A DNA stretch of 64,000 nt from Limonium bicolor (Eukaryota; Streptophyta; Magnoliopsida; Caryophyllales; Plumbaginaceae): NCBI GenBank assembly GCA_023374045.1, contig CM041783.1, forward strand, positions 126,791,503-126,855,502, given 5' to 3'. The notes under the pieces are model-generated. The model was not told where the DNA came from, made no database searches, and saw nothing but the letters and a program-made list of their open reading frames with translations. Shown in pieces: positions 11,664 to 22,059 of this stretch. Position numbers and translations under genes: made by a program. Each line of letters starts with the position of its first letter. Position 1 is the stretch's first letter.

Positions 11664-12018
11664 CTGTGAATCCTACTGTCTTAGCATGCGGAGAAAAGGT
11701 TGAACTTTTCTTCATCATCTTCTGCATGTCGAATTCAATCGTCTCATCCTCGTACCGTAGAGTGATTTTTCCATCATGAACGTCGATGATGGCTTTGGCG
11801 GTACTCAGAAATGGTCGACCTAAGATCAGGGGAACCTCAACATCGTCATCCATTTCTAGAATGACAAAATCAGCGGGAAAGATGAATCGAGACACTCCGA
11901 CTACCAGATCCCGGACTATGCCCATGGGCTTGATCTCTGATCTGTCCGCTAGCTGGAGTTTGAAAGGAACCGGTTGCATGTCTCCTCCTTTAACTTTCAA
12001 GAAGGTGGCATATGGCAT
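11593..12018 (-). pseudogene. Athila aspartic protease, C-terminal part
   Basis: The 141-aa frame carries the second half of the retroelement protease. Seen are ADRSEIKPMGIVRDLVV, FPADFVILEMDDD, the conserved ILGRPFLSTAKAIIDV and a GKITLRYEDE strand. This is the flap and C-terminal helix region of a pepsin-fold protease that matures the polyprotein. The catalytic motif itself is in another frame (end of 11997-12779), so the enzyme is split by a frameshift near 12010. Confidence 0.88.
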
Positions 12019-12779
12019 GATATTATACTGGCTCCGAGGTCACATAGACCACTTCCACAGTCTACCCCGCCTATAAAGCACGGGATCACGGGATTTCCCG
12101 GATCCGTTTGTTTAGGGGGTAGTGCTCGAAGAAGGGCCGCAGAGCACTCTTCTGTCAAGTGCACTGTCTCTTTTCCAGTTTTCTTTTTCTTTTTCGTCAA
12201 GAGATCCTTAAGGAATTTTGCGTAGTTAGGCATCTCTTGTAAGGCGTCGATCAAAGGTATATCGAGGGTCAGCTTCTTGAAAATGCTCAAGAACTTAGAG
12301 AACTGCTCATCGAGATGTTTCTTTTTCATTCTGTTTGGGAACGGGAGTTCATCTTTTTTATGAGTGGAGTTTGGGATGTCGATGGTAATTCGAGATGGTG
12401 GTGGAGTAACAGGGGTAGGAATTGGGATTTCTGAGGGAGGTAAAGTTGGTTTGGTGGTTTCGTCAACATCGACATAGGTTTCTTCAAAATTTTCTTTTTC
12501 TTTTCCCTTGCTGGTGACAAGTTCCCTTCCACTCCTTAACGAGACTGCACATAAATTTGTCGATTGTAATGTGCCATCACCTATAAGGACTGAGTTTGCT
12601 TGTTCCTTCGGGTTAGGATTGGTTTGTGAAGGGAATTGACCAAGAGGTCTTTGTTGCGTAAGTAGCTGTTGGATTTGAGATTGCAAGGCTTTTTGGTCTT
12701 TGCGCAGAGCCGCGACCTCTTCTTGCGTAACTCGTGATTTTCCCATCATGGCCTTAAACATCTCCTGCATCTGAGACAT
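11997..12779 (-). pseudogene. Athila gag-pol linker and protease catalytic motif
   Basis: The 260-aa frame starts in a glutamine-rich linker (MSQMQEMFKAMM, EVAALRKDQKALQSQIQQLL, a possible coiled coil at about 1-45). A proline/threonine-rich stretch (about 100-135) follows, and then FPNRMKKKHLDEQFSKFLSI and PLIDALQEMPNYAKFLKDLL, a block conserved before the Athila protease. Near the end, PVIPCFIGG and CDLGASI give the protease active-site loop; DLG in place of DTG or DSG is usual for this lineage. Coding sense extends upstream of the first ATG to about 12890, where it joins gag through a frameshift. Confidence 0.88.
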
Positions 12780-13044
12780 ATCAGACTCAGGATTCGAAGG
12801 AGGTGGAGCTGATCGGCTCGATGAAGCTTCGTTGCCATAGGACTGTTGTTGATATTGCCTTTGGCCTCCTTGGAAGTTAGATTGTGGTCTGTAGTGTTTT
12901 GGGATGTTTGTAAGGTATGTGGGTTCTGGATGTTTCCGGTGTTGAGTGGCTAAGGTTGGATTGCATGTTACGTTGCCATGGTTGTCTGTATCCGGGGTTG
13001 TTGGTGATGTAATTTGCCTCCTCTGCTGCTTTCATTTCTTGTAG
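12780..13044 (-). pseudogene. Degraded gag to protease junction of the Athila element
   Basis: Reading through the gag stop gives LQEMKAAEEANYI and NNPGYRQPWQRN, then a second stop. From about 12890 the coding sense continues in another frame (SNFQGGQRQYQQQSYGN), which leads into the linker starting at 12779. This implies one nonsense mutation and one frameshift. Confidence 0.7.
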
Positions 13045-14163
13045 TTAGGGGCATTGATCGTAATCATGGGGCCCGCAACATTGCGTACAAGAGTTTGTTG
13101 GAGTTGGTTGAGATTGAGCAGCGTAGCCTGGAGGGGTAGTAGGTGGTCGGGAGATCAGTGACTTAGCTTGCTGAGGGAAGGAATTCATAGCCATTTGTTC
13201 GACTACTTTCTGTAAAGTGCTCACTTTTGTTGCTTGCTGAGCATTGCTTTCCATGAGCTGTTCATGGCTTTTCATTAATAGATCGAACTTTCTATCACTT
13301 TCCCCAACATGATATAATCCTGGAGTAGCGCTCCTTGATCCACCGGAGGCCCAGTCTCTAATTTCCTCACAGAGTGACTCCATGCTGTTTAGGAATTGTG
13401 CTCCCGGCTTCTTTAGAACGTCGGCTCCTAACGAAGATAACACCATCGTTCTGCATGGACCGATTAAGCCCTTGTAGAACAATTGTGATACTTGTTCCTT
13501 CGTTAGACCGTGGTGAGGGCAAGTGAGTAGTAGACCCTTGAAACGGTCCCAAGTTTCACAAATATTCTCCGATGCTGGTTGCCTGAAATTGTAAATTTCA
13601 GCAATCATCTCCAAAGTTCGGCTCGGAGGTAGGAATTTGTCGTAGAACTTGGTGGCCATGTCGTCCCAAGTACCGATGGTACTAGGTGTTAAGCTATGGT
13701 ACCACTTGCTCGCGTTTCCCGTCAGGCTGTGTGGGAATAGAGACAATCTCGCATATTGAAGTACTGCATCGGTTGCAGTAAGGCTGTTGGCATGTTGTAG
13801 AAATTTTGTAACATGTAACAGGGCTTCGTCTGGACTGGTGCCATCGAACATACCCAGCTCTTTCACACATCTGATCTGATATGGCTTCAGTTTCTGCCAC
13901 TCATCGTATTCTGATGGGCTGAGGTGAGGAAGAATGATAGCAGGCTGTTGTCCTTGGTTAGACGGCCTGTTGATATTTCGAACCGTTGCTGGTATAGCTG
14001 CCATGTTGGTTTCGAGGTCAGAATCTATCACTGTGGTGGTAATGTTCTGTTGAGTACGTCTCTGCCTAAGGGTACGCAGAAAAGTTCTCTCTATCTCTGG
14101 ATTATAACCGACCGTGTGATTATTGATATTCTCTGGAAGACTGGTTGACCTGGTAAAAGGCAT
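13045..14163 (-). CDS. gag: Athila gag (nucleocapsid precursor), probably truncated by a stop
   Basis: The 372-aa frame starts MPFTRSTSLPENINN, about 450 nt after the primer site, a reasonable gag start. Residues about 95-275 form a retrotransposon Gag domain: KELGMFDGTSPDEALLHVTK, LFPHSLTGNASKWYHSLTPS, TWDDMATKFYDKFLPPSRT and ENICETWDRFKGLL. Near the end a knuckle-like CTQCCGPHDYDQC (C-X2-C-X3-H-X4-C) is one residue shorter than the usual spacing. A stop follows at once, but the same frame reads on in gag-like NNPGYRQPW sequence, so this stop is probably a mutation. Gag would form the cytoplasmic particle that packages element RNA. This is the best preserved frame of the element. Confidence 0.88.
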   Translation of the reverse strand: MPFTRSTSLPENINNHTVGYNPEIERTFLRTLRQRRTQQNITTTVIDSDLETNMAAIPATVRNINRPSNQGQQPAIILPHLSPSEYDEWQKLKPYQIRCVKELGMFDGTSPDEALLHVTKFLQHANSLTATDAVLQYARLSLFPHSLTGNASKWYHSLTPSTIGTWDDMATKFYDKFLPPSRTLEMIAEIYNFRQPASENICETWDRFKGLLLTCPHHGLTKEQVSQLFYKGLIGPCRTMVLSSLGADVLKKPGAQFLNSMESLCEEIRDWASGGSRSATPGLYHVGESDRKFDLLMKSHEQLMESNAQQATKVSTLQKVVEQMAMNSFPQQAKSLISRPPTTPPGYAAQSQPTPTNSCTQCCGPHDYDQCP

Positions 14164-14290
14164 ATACCACTCAACATAAAGAAAAGAACTGGTTAAACGT
14201 TAGAATAATAAGAGTGTTAGGAGTTAGTAGACAGAAATTATAAGTTAGTAGTTAGTATACACTGGAAAATGAAATGACAGAAAATTAAAT

Positions 14291-14410
14291 GACAGAAATT
14301 TTAAGGTAATAAATACAGTACTGGAAATTTTAAGGTAATAAGTACAGTACTGGAAATTTTAAGGTAATAAATACAGTACAGAAATTTTAAGGTAATAAAT
14401 ACAGTACTGG
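14291..14410 (-). repeat. Short tandem repeat in the Athila leader
   Basis: Four copies, about 28-33 bp each, of a unit containing gaaattttaaggtaataa followed by tacagtact. They lie between the primer site and gag. A second low-complexity stretch of gtccgag/gtccaag words follows at about 14449-14520. Confidence 0.8.
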
Positions 14411-14615
14411 AAATGAAATAACAGAATATTTGACAATAATATTAAGAAGTTAGAAGTTAGAAGTCCAAAGTCCGAGGTCAGATGTCCAAGTCAAATGTCC
14501 GAGGTTATCTGTCCGAAATTGGATTCAGTTGTTTTTTTTTTATTATTAATAGATTAACAGATTATTGTAATTAAACAGGTGAATTAACCGGGCTTAGGGA
14601 CTAGATTAAATCAAG

Positions 14616-14633
14616 TCCCCGGCAACGGCGCCA
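14616..14633 (-). promoter_or_regulatory. Primer binding site complementary to tRNA-Asp (Athila element)
   Basis: In element orientation the sequence tggcgccgttgccgggga lies 3 nt inside the 5' LTR end. This 18-mer is the known tRNA-Asp primer site typical of the Athila lineage. It fixes the element's orientation and the LTR boundary. Confidence 0.92.
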
Positions 14634-14636
14634 TTT

Positions 14637-16290
14637 TGCAGGGTTGTTATAAGGTGAGTGATTATGCAGGTGAGATTAAGTAAAAGAAGAGAAATTAAAA
14701 CCCAAAATAACAGTCGGGCTGCAAATTAATCCCGGTCGTAGTAGTGTAGCTAAGTGTAAGCGACCGGATATCGAACCGTGGGACTAGGTGAATTAATTTT
14801 TACCTAAGCTTGTCACAAAAAGGGGGGAAGTTAATTGACTTGTCTAGAGAATTTAAAATAGCAGATTAAATTACTGATTGCAGATGAATTAAATGGAACT
14901 CCGGGTTCAGGTTTTATATAATTAGATTAACTATGCTATCTCTACCGGTTTAATAAATTAGTTGGCAAAAATTCCTGTTATTATCCTAAGGACTAAATCA
15001 TAGACCCTTAAGAACTCATTTACTATAAATTGCAAGGTTCAAATCATGGTTCAAGCAATTTATAAATAAACGGACGGTTTAAATATGAGGAATTATAATT
15101 GCATCTGTAAATACTAACTCATTAAATCATAATAAGTTTTCTCCAAATTTACGGCTTAAATAACCTGTCTATTTATCACCTGGTCTGATCAAAATAGACT
15201 TAGAAAGCATTTTAACAAATCCATGTAATTTATTAAAATGCTGAGTGGAAACCTTTAAGCGTAACAAACTGTATTTATTTTAACCGGTAGAAATATTTAT
15301 TACATAATTAAACTAACCATAATTTAAAACCTTGCCCGGAGCAAATCCTTCTTAGCCAGACATATTAACTGGTAATAAATCTGACAGAGGTTGGACGTAA
15401 TAACAGCACGGAGACGTGATTAGTGAATGGAGAAATGGAGAGGTCGAAGAGTGAAACATGTACGTGGGCTACTTATAAGTGAAATGGATGTTTAGAGAAT
15501 TAATGGAGTGAAATGGTATACGGGGTGATTTTACTGGAAGAAGAGAATGAGATGAGGTGAGTGTGAATGATTTTCTGGTTTTCTCCGTGCACTCGTAGAA
15601 GGCTGTAGGAGTTGGGTATTTATAGAAGAAATGAAGAGGTCTTCCGTACATATTTGCTTCATTAATTGCTTCATTGATTGAAGCATTAATTGCAGGGGAC
15701 AGAAGCTCAGTGCGTGAGGGAAATATGGTAGGCGGTGCGGAGTAGATAGATATGGCGTTTCAAGTTGAGGACGACGACTGCGCGAAGAAGAAAACTAGTC
15801 CGGTTGATATTTTAACCCTAACCGCCTCTTTAAGAGGCGGTTCCCTTTGTGCTGACCGCCCCATTTTGGGCGGTTCAGTGTGTCTTGACCGCTTCAATTT
15901 CGGGCGGTTGCCTCATGTCTTGACCGCCTCAACTTTGGGCGGTTGCCCACAGAGAAGACCGCCTCAATTTGAGGCGGTTCAATAGGCGGTTTCTGACCGC
16001 CCCAATATGGGCGGTTACACCTTGACCGTGACCTATTTTCCTTCGAACTTTGACCGGCTCTAGATTCTTCGTTTGGACTCCGTTTTCTGAGCCGTCTGCG
16101 TCTACGCGTTCGTCTCTTCGTCTACTTTACTCCCGGCTTGGTTTTCCTCATGTTAAACCAATAATTTTGTGAGATAAACAATAAAACATAAACTAGAGGA
16201 AAATCAACCGAAGTGGAGAAATGAGCAAGAAAAGTGCTAATATTATACATGAAATACACCTAATAAATATGCTCATTTGGACACTCATCA
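14637..16290 (-). repeat. 5' LTR of the Athila element
   Basis: This 1654-bp LTR begins tgatgagtgtcc (at 16290 reading down) and ends ccctgca at 14637. It is a near copy of 5744-7363 with several small indels. Confidence 0.93.
15819..16016 (-). repeat. Hairpin array in Athila 5' LTR
   Basis: Tandem hairpins with accgcc / ggcggt arms, including accgcctc...gaggcggt and tgaccgccccat...tgggcggtt. It corresponds to 6885-7093, with arms conserved and loops changed. Confidence 0.85.
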
Positions 16291-16295
16291 TCGGC
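16291..16295. repeat. Target site duplication, right (tcggc) of the Athila element
   Basis: Second copy of the tcggc found at 5739-5743. The interrupted LTR resumes directly with gtaccctcactagtacgcgg. Confidence 0.93.
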
Positions 16296-16872
16296 GTACC
16301 CTCACTAGTACGCGGGGTATGCGGTTATCATATGCAGCGAAAGCTGACCCCCTCGGGGGAACATTTTTAGTGTGCAGGTACCGAAGCAGACATGGTCGCA
16401 ATGAGAGACCGGTGACAATGTAGATTGTAGAGAATAGTATCGAACTTGTAGTCTTGAAGTAGTAGTGTACCAAGGGGGTACACCTTGTGCATTGTAAGTA
16501 TGTAGACGTGAGGAATGGGTTGATGTAGACTCTGAATGAGTATGAATGGATTTGAAAGAGGTATTGTATTAGTATGAAGAACTTAGTAAACTCGGTTATG
16601 TATATTGTGTTGTATGGTAATGTAAAGGAGTAAAGTGTTGAATGAAGCATTGTAGTGTTTCCTTGGTAAATGGAGTACGTATTGTAGATGTGTAGTACTC
16701 AGAATTCCGGTCCATCAGACCGATGTTGTATGTAGTAGTAGTAGCTTTGTTAGTCACGTGGGTGACTAACGGCATTGTATCACCCACCGTATGTAAGTAT
16801 GTACCGCTGCGTGAATCTGGAAGTACGAGGATATTAGACCGTAATGACAGTATTAACGGTAGGGGTGTTACA
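16296..16872 (+). mobile_element. Family-A LTR, second segment (3' end)
   Basis: This continues the LTR begun at 1944 and matches 25854-26430. It starts with a palindromic block (gtaccctcactagtacgcg) also present, inverted, in element D (about 43971-43995). It ends aggggtgttaca at 16872, immediately before a primer binding site. A hairpin, gtcacgtgggtgac, lies around 16754-16767. Confidence 0.88.
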
Positions 16873-16877
16873 AAAAG

Positions 16878-16904
16878 TGGTATCACAGCGAAGTATCGCT
16901 CTGA
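16878..16904 (+). promoter_or_regulatory. Primer binding site (initiator tRNA-Met type) within a hairpin, A1
   Basis: tggtatcacagc lies 5 nt after the LTR end; the plant consensus is TGGTATCAGAGC, so one base differs. Bases 16883-16891 (tcacagcga) pair with 16896-16904 (tcgctctga) except at that changed base. The corresponding hairpins are perfect in C, D and F. Confidence 0.85.
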
Positions 16905-17086
16905 TGACTGGAAATACCGAGTTAGGAATTAGAAGCCTAGGGCTAAGGGCTGAGTGTTAGCAGTAAAGATATGCTAATTAGGAACTACCGTGAGTACCGG
17001 ATACCTACAATACCAGATCCGCCCTCCACAAACCCTGTTGTATAACTTGGGAAAGAACGCCAAAGAAAAGGAAAGTCCTCTTATAC

Positions 17087-17100
17087 TCGGGGAAACCCGA
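17087..17100 (+). other. Conserved GAAA-tetraloop hairpin, A1
   Basis: Stem tcggg / cccga closes a gaaa loop, inside the conserved context ctcggggaaacccgatctgg. It lies 209 nt after the primer site start. The same hairpin lies 225 nt (C) and 226 nt (F) after theirs. A packaging or dimerisation role is inferred from position and shape only. Confidence 0.6.
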
Positions 17101-17823
17101 TCTGGCAGATGTGAAACAATCACACAGCAACGAGAACCGACATATGGTAGATTCTGAGAATTGGAAGACCCGGAGATGGATCCCGGTTAAACAACCATAA
17201 CCGCACTCAATAGCGGCTGAATGAGCACTCCAACCATAAGGAGACTACAACATGCAACAACATGGGGCGACATGCTTAGCAGTCGCAGAACCTGGCTAAC
17301 CAACCAATAGCAGGAAAAGAAGCACTAAGCGTGCAACAAAGCGGAAGCAAAAGCAGCAACCAAACTTGAGACACAAGGCTACGGGAGTAACGACCAAATA
17401 ATACCCCCAATGGTATGCTAGCCGACTAAGGACATAGTCGGGAGTGGTTAACTCTGAAACTACAACTCCAAAGGTTACAATACATGGCTGACATAGCTTA
17501 CACTGCTACAAGGATATCCACGGGATATGAACCGATAGGACTACAACCGTAGTGCCTAAACCAACTCAGGCTCAGCAACCACAACAACCCAGTGGAAACG
17601 AGCAACAAGGAAAAACATAAGGCGAATAAATGGGAGTCTCCATGAATTGGGGAAGAAACCCGATCAACGACAATCATGTCAAGACCATTGAGAAGCTACC
17701 TAAAAGATTGAGTATCCCCATCATAGATCAATAAGATCAAGGGAAGAGTCAACAAGACTATCAAATATGAGTGGGAACCATACCGCGATCGGTATAGGAA
17801 TACCCAAAAACCACCGGTACCAC

Positions 17824-17843
17824 GCACTTGCCACGGCAAGTGC
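17824..17843 (+). other. Conserved inverted repeat in the non-coding interior, A1
   Basis: Perfect 9-bp arms gcacttgcc / ggcaagtgc with a 2-nt centre lie about 946 nt after the primer site. Equivalents are at 32459 (C) and 62498 (F). Confidence 0.6.
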
Positions 17844-20818
17844 AGTAAGAACAGGAGCATGTAAGAGGAACTTTAACACACCACAGGTAGATAGTAATGT
17901 ACCGTGACTGCAACGAAGCAACTACAGGATCACACATCCTAACAACTAGAAAAATGGAACCTTGGAAAGGCCCGACGGCCTGGCCATTACCTTAACCTCA
18001 TACCAGTCAGCAAGAAGCTGGACTTGGTCAAGACCTTAAACATGGCTATGCCATGAACAACTTCTTTTAACACCGAACTGTAATTTTCAAAACCCAATTT
18101 TCTTTCAAAAACCACAACATTTCTCTAAACCTTGGATTTTTAAACAAAACCAACAAATTACGGTGAGTATCATAGAATGATACAAGAGGAGTTGACGATA
18201 GAATGCTTCACCTATGCATGTGACGAGCGCTACGAGTGTACCCAATTATGGGATGTGGGACAACCGCACTCCGAAGGAGCTTGCGGGCCTGACATATAGT
18301 TAGGTAAGTGGTAACGTATCAACATGGTACCCCACATATGTATACATGTAGTGTGCGAAGCACGGGAAGTAGTCAACTCCGTTCTACGGACCATGAGTAA
18401 GTTCAAACCAGAACAGCTGGACACCTCAGACGATCAAGTGCAAAGGAACTCAGAGAATTCGTCTGAAAGTAAGGAATACGAACTAGAAAGTGCAAAGAGC
18501 ACAGACTAGTCAGTATAGACATTGGACATGTTTCAACGACATCAAGCAGATATAGGATAGCTGGGAAGTATACCCAGCCTGAACACAGTAAGGCAAACGC
18601 CTAATGTGAACACAATGATGCACAACGAATGGGACAGAGCTCCCAAGAGCAATCATAGAATCACCACGAGTATAATCCATCATTGGGGAGGAGTTTGAAC
18701 CTAGTCTCAAGCACTAGAAGGAAGTATAAACAGTCTACCCAGGAACGGGAGATGTTATAACCCAAAAAGGGATAACTCAAACTACGACAGCACAAGACGG
18801 TATGGTAGACTCAACATATCATAAACATTAGCCGGATGTAACGACATAACTACCAACACCCGGGAGCGATCCTGGAAGGGTGTCTGAGTTAACAACAGTT
18901 GAACAACAGCAACATGATAAAAGCACAGAAGCTAGAATGAACACTCGGTTAAGACACCCAAGGGATTTCACTTAACAGGAAATGCCCTAAATTACTAAAA
19001 GGGCATCGATTAACATCAGAATGCCTAAAGGATCTCCTACGAACGGAAGCGTGATGTCATGACTTACCGTGGAGCCTAGTAATACCTCCAACCTATGGGG
19101 TATACAGGGAGTGGAAACATGTATAAGCCGCTTGCAAGGAGCATAGCTCTCAGCAATAAGGCTTAAAAGCCAACAACCAACAATGTTATGTAAACCTTAA
19201 CGGTTGCATAACCCACACCATTTGATAACAAGGCTTGCAAGAGATATTGTCTCGTACGACAAGAAATCAACAACTAGACCATCAGTTCAAGCTCAACATA
19301 ATGAACGGCTTGGAGTAATGGTTACCTCAGTGTCACTGTCACTAGAGCATCAATGGCGTACACTTGATGAAGCTTTTAATCTATTTTCATGCCTTCTGTA
19401 GCAATGGTAGCACAGAGGCATAAGAATCATGATAATGACAACATTGGCCTAGTTCACACCTGGACACTACGGGAAACTCGAGGGAAGGAACCTCTCGTTA
19501 ACCAAAGACCACCAATGTGGTGAAGACATGAACCCTTAGAAAAGGCTTCCACCAACTATAACAACAAAGCTTTGCCAAGAGGCGATTGAACAAGGGAAAG
19601 AGATTTCCAAACCATTACGGCTTAAAGGAGTAAGCATACTCCATATGCACCTAAGCATGTGGTGAACCATTGTATAAACACCAACTTGATGAACCTTGTC
19701 ATGAGACCAATGAGTGGAAACAAGCCTCTCAACAAGAACTTCGTCTATCAATAATAAAAAGGGACCAGAAAACCCTTGAAGTTTCTGGGGATGTCCCGGT
19801 GATGTATATACAAAAGTAAAACCACACAGCTAGAGCCATAACCAATGCACAGCATTGGGAGACAGTAATTGTCAAAGACAATCAATGTGAATACACATTG
19901 AACACCACGAATGACCAACGCTCAAGAAAGCTTATAACCCGATGTATTATCTCATCCTTGGTCAACCAAGATACTTGGTAAATTGTATCATAAATGATGA
20001 TAGAATGTGAGGTAAGCTAACCTACACATGAAACCTAGACTGGAATGAAACATCTCCACACTGGGAAATAATCATATTGCGGTATGCTACGACAACCGTC
20101 ATACACACGAACACAGGAAACTCCTAGTGTATTTACACCATAAGGAAATGGTGCCAATGATAATGGCAATAAGTAAAGAGGAACTACCACAGTAACAGAA
20201 ACAGTAAAAACAATGTTGTACAATGAGTAAGAATACGGTGTGCAACAAGCGACAACTATGAGGAAGTAGCAGATAATAACACGGAGTATAAGCATGAGAT
20301 GACAGGCAGAAATATTCATTTCTATCACATAAGTGATTTACTGTCAAGCGTTTACGCCTCTGCACTCTGTAGAACTGAGTGTTTTGGTATTGCACTTGTA
20401 CAGCTAATGATCTAGTGGGATAGCGAGGAATATAGGAAATGTAAACCGTAGTAAACCTTTCTTTCACCCACAACATGGCATAAGGATAACACGAAGGGTG
20501 AGTAACGCAAGTTATCAGGGTCGCACAGCAGAAGCTAGTGGGCCCTATCTAGGAGATAATATACCTAGCGAGTATAATAGAAGGGCTATTAATGCCTTGA
20601 AGCCGGTTAGGCTAGAACCGAATTAATTATGAGTTAAATAAACTCATATAGGAATTCTTGGTGCAAAGACTAAACCATTGGTATGGTTAAGATCCTTTGA
20701 CCAGAGCATATTGTATAGTATACCATAGTGAAGCTAAACGCTTCATATTGCCCAAATTGAGTAAACCAATGTTTAATAATAATAACATATGGTAGATTAC
20801 GTGGGGGTAATCCCTTTT

Positions 20819-20830
20819 AAGGGGGGTAGA
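20819..20830 (+). promoter_or_regulatory. Internal polypurine tract, A1
   Basis: aaggggggtaga lies 1.24 kb before the 3' LTR, preceded by gattacgtgggggtaatc, the hairpin seen at 677 with one mismatch. Confidence 0.55.
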
Positions 20831-22047
20831 GCGAAAACCACTTAATGTAAGTTTCATGAATAAAACACATAAACTACAATGTGCATAGCACAATGAGAAC
20901 CAAATTGATGATTGGTACTTATGTTAAATAAACATATGTACTCATTCATATTGAAATTATGGTAATTAGGCACTAGAGATGCAAATACCATAGTATGAAT
21001 ATACCCATCTTGTAACCCCAGTGTAAGAGTATTAGTAAAAGAGAGTAATGAGTAGTGGACGGAGTTCCACAAGTATTGTACCCCTTAAGAGTAGTATGAA
21101 TTGATGAGAATAGTAGAAGAATGTATCCCGGGAGTAGTGTATTTCTAGGTAAATTATTGGAAGCAAATTGAAGACGATTGAATTTCATAAGTATAGAATT
21201 CCTTAGTTGGAATATATGAAATAATGGAGAGTAATGGATGAATGTAGAGAAGATCGATGAAATGAGCACTTAGGCATTGAATCCCGGAGTAAAAGCATTA
21301 GGGAAGTAGAGTAAGGATGATTGATGGACTGATTCCATCCTTTGGGGATGTACGAATTCGTGATCACGACTAGAAAGAGTAAAAAGATAGAAAATGGGAA
21401 TAATTAAATTATTTGTTTATTTGAAACTGACGTGGGAAGTCGAACTTGATCCTGATCAGATCAAGGGAAACCAAACACAAATTGGGGGTGGAAAGAAAGT
21501 TCAAAACTGGTGTTGATCACATCAGGTTCGAATGATTCTTGAAGCTCCCCTCAAGTGGTCACAACAATCACACATAGGATAGAAGTAATGAATATAGATT
21601 GGAATATGGAGTTGTGTGTTTTGAAAAAATTTGTAATTGGTAGTAGTGAAGTATTTCCCGTAGACTGAAGAATGAGGATTGTTAGAAGTTTATACCGGAA
21701 AGGATAGTAGTGTAGCATGTTGTATTATTCCAAGGGCAGCGGGATATTGAAGAGTCCTGTGTCGAGATGACCTGAGCGCCTGCGGGATTGTAATGTGTAT
21801 TGCATTGCTTTGGGGATAGCTTTGCACTGTATGTACGTCTAAATTTTGTAACGAGGAACTGGATGGCTGGTAGTAATGTGGAATTGAGTAATTATTATAC
21901 ATTGGTATGGTATGGAAAGTAGAAACCTTGAGTAAAGGATTTAGGGAATTTTAAGGAGGAGAAATGTACGGTTTTGGTATTAGGCAAGTATAAATAAGTA
22001 AGTATAGTAATCCCATAACCTCGAACAACTTTGAGGACAAAGTTCTT

Positions 22048-22059
22048 AAGGGGGTAGAT
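22048..22059 (+). promoter_or_regulatory. 3' polypurine tract of A1
   Basis: aagggggtagat abuts the LTR start at 22060. It has five G where the other plus-strand copies have six. Confidence 0.85.

Larger units (their letters stand above)
5744..16290 (-). mobile_element. Complete Athila-lineage Ty3/Gypsy retrotransposon, inactive
   Basis: This 10,547-bp element lies on the minus strand. Its 5' LTR is 14637-16290 and its 3' LTR 5744-7363; both begin TGATGAGTGTCC and end CCCTGCA in element orientation. Flanks are a perfect 5-bp duplication (tcggc). Element order is 5' LTR, tRNA-Asp primer site, leader with short repeats, gag, protease, reverse transcriptase, RNase H, integrase, a 1.1-kb non-coding stretch, polypurine tract and 3' LTR. 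LTRs near 1.6 kb, the tRNA-Asp primer site and the DLGAS-type protease motif fit the plant Athila lineage. Several frameshifts and stops break the coding region. No envelope-like frame is visible, although many Athila elements have one. It inserted into an LTR of family A, so it is younger than that copy. Confidence 0.93.
16873..22059 (+). mobile_element. Non-coding interior of family-A element (A1), LARD-like
   Basis: The 5187-bp interior lies between the two family-A LTRs. It opens with an initiator tRNA-Met primer site and closes with a polypurine tract. No frame exceeds 125 aa and none resembles gag, protease, polymerase or integrase. It shares short conserved blocks with the interiors of C and F: the primer-site hairpin, a GAAA hairpin at 17087, another hairpin at 17824, the word ggcaaacgcctaat near 18592, and an internal polypurine tract at 20819. 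Block order differs from C and F: the block at about 18160-18540 corresponds to C 34690-35090, yet it precedes blocks corresponding to C 33160-34300. Long LTRs and a conserved but non-coding interior fit a LARD. Movement would need proteins from another element. Confidence 0.8.

Noticed and set aside
16296..16872. Alternative reading of the two A LTR segments as separate elements
   Set aside because: The tcggc duplication and continuity with the uninterrupted sister LTR show a single LTR split by the Athila insertion.
20035..20476. 97- and 125-aa antisense frames in the A1 interior
   Set aside because: They overlap in different phases, have no known motif and are not kept in C or F.
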